NCBI RefSeq assembly: GCF_000315625.1
Contig: NW_005434673.1
Location: 263,775 to 288,774, forward strand
Origin: Guillardia theta CCMP2712
Lineage: Eukaryota; Cryptophyceae; Pyrenomonadales; Geminigeraceae
Reading direction: 5' to 3'
DNA: 25,000 nt
In this document: positions 17,616 through 25,000 of the stretch, piece by piece
Layout: each line of letters opens with the position of its first letter
Numbering within the stretch: the stretch's first letter is position 1
Notes under the pieces: generated by a model
The model's input: the letters and a program-made list of their open reading frames with translations, nothing else
What the model was told of the DNA's origin: nothing
The model's database searches: none
Made by a program: the position numbers and the translations under genes

Positions 17616-20600
17616 CTACAGAATTTTCTTCAGCTCAAGGCCAAGCTCTTTGTTGGCCTCCTCCAAGGCAGAGCTTGACCCGATGACGGCGATTGATCCC
17701 TCCTTTGTCACAACTTCCAGTCTCTCGGCAAACTCAGCGAAGTCCTTGGCAGTGGTGCTGAGAACCTGATCTCTGCGTTCCTGCCTCATCTCGTCGGTTA
17801 GGCCCGTCAAGTAACGATCCATCGACGTGAAGCCTTTCTGATCAGGTGACATGGGCGCGTCCATGTCGCCGATCATACCGATGATCGCATTGGCCAGAGT
17901 CGTGGGTGACATCTCCTTGGAGAGCTCCCGCAAGAACTCCGGGGTCTGGTCGTACGTCTCAAGTGTCTGCAGCAGGTTGGGATCCCTGTAAGACACATAC
18001 TTGAACATGCCTGAGCTCGGATTGTACGAGTTCATGGCGCCATAGGCGCCACCCACGACGCGCACCTTATCCCACAGCCAGGTCGTCCTGAGGTGACGGG
18101 AGACAACAGCAGCAGCGCCGCTAGTAACCTCACCAGGCTTGAAGATCTGAGCGCCTTTGCCGACATAGTTCACCTGAGTTGGGACAACAAAACCTTCTCC
18201 CTTGCCATCAAACTTCTTCATCTCCATGGCCCAGTCAACCACCTTCGATTCCTCAGTCTTGAGGGGGATGCTCTGGATATACTCCTCCAGATTTGACTGC
18301 AGAGAGGAGAAACCTTTGTCTTCAGCAGAGAGGTTGATGAGCAGATTCTTCCTGTTCACAAGCAGGTCGCGGATCCGCTCCAACTTGGCCAAAACTCCTT
18401 CCCAGTTCTTGTCAACCTCTTTGGCGAGTTCACGAATGAAGTCAAGAGTTTCAATGCCCCTCATCTTCTCTTCGACAAACTCAGTCACCATGTATCTGGC
18501 TCCAATACGGCCAGCTGCGTACGAGTGCCCAGATCCAACAATGTTGGCCTCAAGACGTGCCTTCGTCTCCAAAACCATCTGCTTGAACTTGTTCTGGTTG
18601 TTGAAGTTGGTGTTCGTGATGATATCATTCATAACCTCGAACATTTCAGCAGACTTTGCGTAAGTTGCCTTTCCCCTGAGGAACAGGTTGCTCACAACTT
18701 CGGGTTCAGGAAGCCTGTTCCCGCTGCCATACTTCTGCGTGGTTGAGGTTGAAGTGTAGACTCCTCCCGTGTGCGTTCGGATGAAGTCCGACAAGGCGAT
18801 ATCATCTCTCTTGTGGGTTCCCATCTCCGTGAGGCAGCGGCAGAAGAGTGGAATGAGAGGGAGCAAGTCGACAGGCACAACGCGCATGTCAAGACCAATA
18901 TCTGCATAAACGATTCCATTGGTTGGAAGCTCGTGACGGAGCACCTTCACACCCTTCTCCTCAGAAACGGCAATCGGAATGTTACGTCCCTGCTTGTCCA
19001 GATCATCCATAGTCAAAGATGGAATCAAAGCAAGCTTCTCTGGTGGATCTTCTGCTTGCTGCTTCTCCTTGAGCATCTTTGTTTCTTCGATGAGCTTGGA
19101 AATATCCTCCTTCTGCAGGCTCTTCCTCACGTTCTCAAGCTCCTCCTCTTCTCGCTTGCGATTCTTCTCCTCCAGCTCAGGATCAGGAAGGGACTTCACA
19201 GTGACGCGATGACCATTATTAATCAAGTACTTCTTGATGAGATCCTCAAACACAGGTTCACCACTGGCAATTCGCGAACGCAACTCTGCAAGGGGCTTTT
19301 CGAATCTCAACGGCTCCATAGGATCACGATCGTAGAGCCAGCTGGAAAGGGATCCAAGCATGAACGAGAGCCCTCTCGGAAATCCTCCAGTATTGAACTC
19401 CCTCAGCTTAAATTCCAACGAGTTCAACGAGGCTTCAATAGAAGACTTGTCGAAACCTTCGTTGGCGATCTAAAAACTATTTCAATGCTGTGAACTGCCT
19501 TTGAATAGAAAAGACTCACCTTGTTGAGGGTGTCCAAAATGAGCTTTTGAACCTGATCACACTTTGCGACATCATCGATTCCTTTCATACCAACTGAGTA
19601 CGTTGCCTGCTGGAGCACAGTCTCCAATCCATCAGAGATGACACTCTCACCAAGTCCACTTTCCCTCAAAGTTTTGTACAAAGGGGACACAGGGGTTCCC
19701 ATCAACAAATCATCAAGAACATCAAGAGCCAGCTCATCTTGAGGCTTCAAAACCTGATCGTTGATGAGCCAGTTGACAGTCATGAGCACTTTGCCGTCCT
19801 GTCCAGACGGGTAATGCTGTTCAATCGTCCAAGGGGCATTCCTCTTCTGCTGCCATTCAATGGTAGAGTCCTTGCGGACCCTGGGATGTTGTTCAAACTC
19901 GCCGAGAAAAGTTTCCAACAATTCTAAGCGGGCTGCAACGTCATCATCTCCGTAGAAGTAGATCCTGGAATTCGATGGATGGTAAAACTTTTTGTGAAAA
20001 CCTTCAAAGTTCTCCCAAGTAAGCTTAGGAATGACCGTAGGATCTCCACCAGAATCTACTCCATAGGTGTTGTCTGGGAAAAGAGCTTGCTGGCATGCAC
20101 GACCATGAACAGCATCTGGTGACGAATAAACCCCCTTCATTTCATTGAAAACCACTCCCTTGTACTTGAGAGCATCACTCTCATCTTCGATCTCATAGTG
20201 CCAACCTTCCTGCTTCAGAGTCCATGGGGTCAACGCAGGATGAAGCACAGCGTCCAGATACACGTTGATCAAATTGTAGAAGTCCTTGAGGTTCTGGCTT
20301 GCAACTGGGTAACATGTACGATCTGGATATGTAAAAGCGTTGAGAAACGTGTTCATCGAGCCTTTCAGCAACTCAACGAATGGTTCTTTGACAGGGTATC
20401 GTCGAGATCCACACAACACACTATGCTCCAGGATGTGTGGGACCCCAGTTGAATCATTCGGAGGAGTTCTAAACGTGATTCCAAACACCTTGTTCTCATC
20501 AGGAACTGACACTGACATTACTTCAGCCCCAGTCTTCTTGTGCTTGAAGAGAACAACTTTAGCACCATACTCATCGATGTGATCCTCCTTCACGATATCA

Positions 20601-20815
20601 TACTTCTGAAAGATGGCTGAAGACTTGACATCCACAGACGAAGTCGCTACCATCCTCACGTTGGAAAATGGCGCCAGTCGACCAGGTCGTCTGAAAGAAG
20701 CCTGTGGCAACTTGAAAGATGCAACCTTTGACATCCTAGCTCCAGCACTTCCTCTTAGGAAAGATGACATTCCCGCACTGTTCATGAAGCCGGACACTCT
20801 GCCCGAGAGCAGCAT
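17616..20815 (-). CDS. PREP: Presequence protease (M16C metallopeptidase, PreP), at least 1049 aa
   Basis: Zn peptidase that degrades cleaved organellar targeting peptides in mitochondria and/or plastids. Exons 20815-19520 and 19469-17616 (stop TAG) are joined by a 50-nt intron (AACAAG|GTGAGT ... TTTTTAG|ATC) giving LDTLNK-IANEGFD. The inverted zinc motif HILEH lies in GVPHILEHSVLCGSRRYPVK, followed by SMNTFLNAFTYPDRTCYPVA and the third ligand region VVFNEMKGVYSSPD. The C-terminal half carries the PreP features GGAYGAMNSYNPSSGMFKYV and SYRDPNLLQTLETYDQTPEF. Length matches plant PreP (about 1080 aa). The 5' end is uncertain: the first in-frame ATG is 20815, but the frame is open upstream with a hydrophobic RSSLLVVASTVMLLSGRVSG preceding Phe, which needs an upstream spliced start (candidate acceptor CCCTCTCAG near 20856). 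Confidence 0.9.
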
Positions 20816-20962
20816 GACCGTCGAAGCCACCACAAGTAACGATGACCTGAGAGGGAAATCAATGCGATCCGAAGCAAAAAGATTGATCGAGTAAGGAACA
20901 ACACATGTTTCAACGATGAGTATCTCACCAAAAGAAACAGAAGACTCTAGGTCGTTCTGCAA
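20816..20962 (-). other. Open 5' extension of PreP: probable part of a spliced leader exon
   Basis: The PreP frame stays open to 20962 without an ATG. SSLLVVASTVMLLSG is signal-peptide-like and ends ...RVSG|FMNS, the Phe-after-cleavage pattern of complex-plastid leaders. A donor-like GGTGAGAT near 20930 with the CTCAG acceptor near 20856 would form an 83-nt intron. No first exon with a usable ATG could be fixed. Confidence 0.45.
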
Positions 20963-21653
20963 TTAATCAAAATCTAAGATTCTGATCAATATCCAAGACT
21001 ACGAAGAAACAAGAAATCAGCAGCTTCCAGATTGACTTCACTCTCAAATATCCATAAAAGAAAACATCTTGCAGGAACAGAACTTCCAACAAATAACGAT
21101 GGGTCTCTTCTTAAAGTATATTCTTGTGCAGACGAACCGAATACAAAATGCAATTTACACTATCAATAAGAACCATAAACAACCATATTGCTAACAACTT
21201 GAACTGTGGATTCAAGCAATGCTCACACGTGATTTGTAATATTTCAACAATCACAAACATATACAACAATCGCCATAATCTTTCACTTATCCCATGTTTT
21301 GAGGACGAGAAAACCCTTAAAAAGACTCATGATTCGGGACTTGCGGCCCACTCTACACAGCATGCTCTCAGGCTACAAATCCATTCAGCCTCTCGTTCTA
21401 AATAACGTAGTGCTCCTGATTCTATCGCTCAGCATTGAGAATTCTCATACTTCAACATGCATTGCATCTCTTCGCAGCAGCAGTCATGATGTCGCCGCGC
21501 ACGTTCGCTACCTGCGCATGGCCGCGGCTCCCCTGAATCCTTTGAGTTGGCGTGAGGCTACAAATAGAGGTTTGTGTGGTACTGTCATTTTAAAAATGAG
21601 AGGTACAAATATAGAAAAAACATTGTTAAGACATTTTATTCTGTTGCATATGG

Positions 21654-21669
21654 TTGAAAATATTTTCAA
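21654..21669. repeat. 16-nt AT-rich palindrome
   Basis: TTGAAAATATTTTCAA is self-complementary; a related TTTTGAAAATATTTC follows about 20 nt later. Low-complexity surroundings make chance occurrence likely. Confidence 0.5.
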
Positions 21670-22683
21670 TATTGGAGGTCAATTTTGAAAATATTTCGTG
21701 TCATGTATTAGGTTTCATGAAACTTAGAACTTCATCGATTGTTCTATCAGTAGAAATTTTTATTAATATTATTCAGTTCCAATCTGTTTGGACAAGATTT
21801 AAATCTTCAAAAAGTAGAAAATATTTATATAAATAATATTTTTGTTTTAAATTTGTATACAATACGAAAGAATACCTAGTCTTCACACAGACTATGTAAA
21901 TAAGCTGGTACAACTTTAAAAAAATAGGGGCAGCACGTATGTGTGTGCTCACTTTCAAACTTGTCCACTAAAATACCCCATAATCCCATAGGCACAAGGG
22001 TCATAATCGTAAAAACATATTTGAAAGCGCCGTGTTGCACAGCTAGGCAGTGTTCATTTAAAATCTTATAAGAACTCCGCCAACTTGCATTGGAAACCTG
22101 CGAGACCCCGCCGACCTTTACACCGGGATCCTCCTTCATTTTTCTATATTAACGTTTAGTTACTAATTTATTGCATACTAAGTTTACTCATTATTTCCTC
22201 CATTCCTCACCGCCCCCCCTTCGCTTTGGGTGTCCTCGACCCTACCCTACCCCTTCGTAACCCACGTCGCACTCCTTTGTGCATCACCCCACCCTCACTT
22301 TGATACCTTTTCAGGAGGTACACTACCCCAAGAATTGAAATAAAGTCAATGGTGAGGTGGTGGATATGACCCTACCCTGCCTAGTTTTACACACTTGTGA
22401 AAGGTACCCACCAGGGCCCTAATTTCCTAGACCCCACAAACTGATGTCTACCCCTACTTTACATATCCTCATCGGGGGTACTGTTTATGAAGGACCGGAG
22501 TACCCTGTAATTAGTAACATTCACAGAGAGTACCCCAACAATTTCTCACCCTACCCCCCAAGAACTCCCAACTCCCCTACCAGTACCCCCGCATTTTCCT
22601 ATCGAACTACCCAACCCCCTGGTGAGTTAGAACCCTGCCAATATGGGAAGGCTGAGCCGACAAAGATGTTGGGAGGCATGATA

Positions 22684-22715
22684 CGGCGGCGGCGGCGGCG
22701 GCAGCGGCGGCGGCA
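22684..22715. repeat. Imperfect (CGG)n trinucleotide repeat
   Basis: About ten CGG units with CAG interruptions. The overlapping plus-strand frame would encode polyarginine and shows no other protein-like features, so it is treated as non-coding. Confidence 0.8.
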
Positions 22716-23159
22716 GGAACAGGGTACGGATTTAAGAGGGTGTTAAAGCAGGATACTTGCACCTTTGATTACACTTAGCGTCTGACTGCAAAATGTTTCT
22801 TTCCCACGATAGTCAAGGTTTCAAGGATCTAGTTGCCATTGTTACCTAAGACGAAACTCTAGGTCGTGGGGCACACAACAAGATTTGTGTTGATGGCAAA
22901 AACTTGTTTTCAAAGACACTGAGATTCATTTCTGCTCTGCTATCAATCCTCATTGTTTGTCTTCAACCATCCTACCTTGATCCTGGTAATTTCTCGTCTT
23001 GACTTTCCCGTCCGTTCCTGTGAGGATTGGCACTTTACACTGCTTTTGATAGAGGAAGGGATGAGCAAACCGCATCCTTGCAAATCATTTGAATTCTTTT
23101 CTTGGTTGGACAATGGTTTTTTCTAACGGGCAGCAATGAGAATCTCCGTGACAGTTGGC

Positions 23160-23215
23160 AAGCGTCAGTGTGCGGCGGCCCGGCCACATGTCGCCGGGTA
23201 GCAGCGGCCGAGGCT
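23160..23215. other. Short GC-rich block beyond the 41-nt palindrome
   Basis: GC-rich sequence (GGCGGCCCGGCC, CGCCGGG, GCAGCGGCCG) in an otherwise balanced region. It lies on the distal side of the palindrome relative to the PsbP-like gene. It is smaller than the islands at 1475 and 17310 but placed the same way. Confidence 0.45.
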
Positions 23216-23232
23216 ATCACTGATACGAATAC

Positions 23233-23273
23233 CTGATACGAATACGATCGTATTACGATCGTATTCGTATCAG
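23233..23273. repeat. Perfect 41-nt palindrome (20-bp arms, 1-nt spacer)
   Basis: The left arm 23233-23252 (CTGATACGAATACGATCGTA) is exactly complementary to the right arm 23254-23273, with a single T at 23253. The first 13 nt of the arm also occur as a direct repeat at 23219-23231. It ends 63 nt beyond the stop codon of the PsbP-like gene and would form a very stable hairpin in RNA or a cruciform in DNA. Confidence 0.95.
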
Positions 23274-23336
23274 CGATTGTGAACGAATCTGATGCTGCCC
23301 GGCACGGCGGTGAAGCTGCTGGATGGTCGACTCGAT

Positions 23337-24634
23337 CTAGAGCGCCGACACTTCGAAAGACTCAGCCCCTGCACGTAGCGCAGCTTCGTCCTCCAAGAAC
23401 TTGGAAGTCTTGGCCTGGAAGAGGGGTTTTCAGTTTGTGATGGGGGAAGAATGGGAGAGTTTAGGAAAGAGCGCAGCGCAATCATCGAATCATCTCCTTC
23501 ACCTGTGCTGTGAGAACGTAGAGCTTCTTAGAGACGATCGTGACCTGTTGACGACCGTAAGGTATAGGAGAACATTGAGGGTACCGGCCTTGGAGATGAA
23601 ATGTTTGTCTCCACGTGAACTGCTGGATTCGTACTCTATCATGTAGTAGGGAATGCCTGCCCATAGTGATCAGTACGACAAGAGGAATTCGGGCAAAACA
23701 AACATATCAAACCAGATTTTTCCGTCTGAGACGCTGCGATGAGTTTGGCAGAAGTCACCCCGTCCTTGGCTCTCTGGCAGTGATATCAGATAGTGGAATA
23801 ACACAAAGAGGCTTGAGAATGAGACGCGAAAGAAATCAAAAACACGCTTCCCTCTCACCCTCCCGCTTCCTTCCTATTCTGGTCCCAATTGCTTCTCCCC
23901 CTCCCCCTTCCCTTGCCTTCGCCCTGCCTCCCTGTTTCGTGTTTGCAGAAACTGCTGGGAACTAAATCCCACCTCAACGCCGACGACTCGTTTTGCGACT
24001 TCCTTGGCAGTACCGAACTCAGTGATGGATTCTATCTTGACAGGGTCGACAACGATCCCAATCTCCGTTCCTCTGGGCTTCAAATCAACATGTACTTCCA
24101 AATCATCAGACCTCACCCGCCCTTCTTGAACTGAACTTCTTCAAGGTGGGTTCTCACCTGACCAAACACCACACTTACCATCGCCGTCTGCAGAGGAATC
24201 GGCAGATAGTACCGGCTTCGTTGACTTCTTCCATGTGCTCGGGTATGAAAGTCCGAAAGAGAATTTCTCATTTTCATATCTGGTTTCTGAAACACCCAGT
24301 CCATTATTGAAATTACCAGACCTTATCATTACCTTGCTCAGTCTCCGCGATTCCCAATTGAGGAAAGCCTCCAGCGAAAAGAACCCCCGTGCAAATAGTC
24401 CCTAACAAGCGAATCAGGCACGTTTAGGAAATTTTCATCTACCTAAGGCAGCTCGTCTGTCTATCATGCATATCGGAGAAGTTGTCCTCTGATAAGACAA
24501 AGTAAGTGGAGATTGATTCAAAATGCATTTCATTTCACCCGTACTCGAGACGGCAGAATGCTTTGAAGGTTGAATCCGTCCACCCAACATATCGAAGCGA
24601 GAAAAAAAAAGACGGGAGTAAATGCTGGAAACAT
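23337..24634 (-). CDS. PsbP-domain thylakoid lumen protein, about 227 aa, 10 exons
   Basis: Exons (minus): 24634-24545 (or to 24539), 24488-24443, 24401-24333, 24286-24179, 24138-24117, 24072-23973, 23773-23713, 23656-23589, 23544-23503, 23414-23337 (TAG); lengths sum in frame. The leader is tripartite: signal peptide MFPAFTPVFFFLASICWVDG followed by FNLQS (Phe at the cleavage point), then a twin-arginine lumen signal DRRAALGTICTGVLFAGG. The PsbP domain follows: FSFGLSYPSTWKKSTKP, GTEIGIVVDPVKIESITEFG, AKEVAKRVVGVE-RAKDG, IPYYMIEYESSSSRGDKHFI, VTIVSKKLYVLTAQ and a C-terminal AESFEV. PsbP-family proteins assist photosystem II or related lumen functions; which subfamily this is cannot be told here. 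The 23588-23545 intron needs a GC donor (AAG|GCCGGT) to hold the conserved H-to-LY spacing; a 29-nt GTTCTC intron is the alternative. Confidence 0.85.
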
Positions 24635-25000
24635 CAATCGTAAAGTGATTTCATTACGAAGAAAACAAAAGTAAAAATCCCGTTTGCTATCTTATGCGAG
24701 CTTTCGCAACTCATCTTTGCAACTCACCTATTCATTTCTGTATTTTCTTAGTTCCTCGACTTGCCTTTACCCCACTGTACTTCCATCATACCGCCTCCAC
24801 CTGTATCTATCCATTCTCTCCATTCTTGTGTACGCTCTATTCATCTCCCCTCCTCTCTCTCCTTCTTCTCTCCCCCCTCCCCCCCTCCCCCCCTTCCCTT
24901 TCCACTCCTGCTTACCGGCCGCTCGGATCGCCATGTCCAACCTCCTTGTATGTAAATGTTTGACTAAACTATATTAGTCAAATAGTTAAGTAATCAATTT
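24635..25000. other. 5' flank of the PsbP-like gene
   Basis: No gene is seen. A long pyrimidine tract lies at about 24845-24910 (purine-rich on the transcribed gene's sense strand), giving spurious Ser/Pro/Leu-rich frames on the plus strand. The region just upstream of the start is AT-rich. The window ends in an AT-rich stretch. Confidence 0.5.

Larger units (their letters stand above)
20963..23232. other. Long non-coding region, AT-rich then pyrimidine-rich
   Basis: No supported gene. 20963-21560 is mixed sequence with short frames only. 21600-22190 is strongly AT-rich, with a 16-nt palindrome TTGAAAATATTTTCAA at 21654-21669. 22200-22640 is C-rich on the plus strand, with repeated CCCTACCC, CACCCCACCC, TACCCC and ACCCCAC words. 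22684-22715 is a CGG repeat. 22740-23150 is unremarkable. 23160-23215 is a GC-rich block next to the 41-nt palindrome. Confidence 0.55.

Noticed and set aside
22444-22746. 100-aa plus-strand frame ending in polyarginine
   Set aside because: Driven by C-rich motifs and the CGG repeat; no protein-like pattern or neighbouring exons.
1-25000. CRISPR arrays, insertion sequences, prophage, integrons, operons
   Set aside because: No direct-repeat arrays, transposase or phage proteins are visible, and the gene structure is eukaryotic throughout.

Overview
The window is nuclear DNA from an intron-dense eukaryotic alga with a red-lineage secondary plastid. A cryptophyte such as Guillardia fits best; a haptophyte or stramenopile alga cannot be excluded. 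The reasons are: (1) almost every gene is broken by very short spliceosomal introns (40-70 nt, mostly GT..AG) that can be placed by reading frame; (2) the predicted plastid proteins start with an ER signal peptide followed by a transit-peptide-like stretch, and in two of them a Phe lies at the predicted signal-peptide cleavage point, the hallmark of red-lineage complex plastids; (3) there are no operons, no Shine-Dalgarno sites, and long non-coding spacers. No lookup was run; all gene models below are hand-spliced from reading frames and splice dinucleotides.

Layout. 30-1145 (minus): unknown secreted protein, 4 exons. 1146-1725: spacer with a pentanucleotide repeat and a GC-rich island. 1726-8854 (minus): one very large gene (10 coding exons, about 2169 aa) encoding four EF-hands, a copine-like C2 domain, armadillo-like repeats, a cyclic-nucleotide-binding domain, more helical repeats and an IQ-like motif. 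8855-9414: spacer. 9415-11159 (plus): multi-exon polytopic membrane protein of unknown family (5' half uncertain). 11160-12980: gene desert with G/C-skewed tracts and a 121-nt element with imperfect terminal inverted repeats. 12981-13501 (plus): 150-aa RWP-RK protein, two exons. 13694-16564 (minus): intronless ClpB/Hsp100 with signal peptide. 16565-17615: spacer with purine tracts, GGTGGGGT motifs, a palindrome and a GC-rich island. 17616-about 20815 or beyond (minus): presequence protease (M16C, PreP). 20963-23232: AT-rich then pyrimidine-rich desert. 23233-23273: perfect 41-nt palindrome. 23337-24634 (minus): PsbP-domain thylakoid lumen protein in ten small exons.

How the genes fit together. 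The right-hand 11 kb holds three minus-strand genes likely to act in the plastid: an unfoldase (ClpB), a protease that degrades cleaved targeting peptides (PreP) and a lumenal PsbP-family protein. The left half holds a candidate Ca2+/cyclic-nucleotide signalling scaffold. Co-location need not mean co-regulation in such a genome.

The two observations I consider most worth following are the EF-hand/C2/ARM/CNBD/IQ fusion protein, and a recurring pattern in which a short inverted repeat lies about 60-75 nt 3' of the stop codon of each gene whose 3' flank is visible (strongest: the 20-bp-arm palindrome 63 nt after the PsbP-like gene). In three cases a GC-rich island follows immediately.
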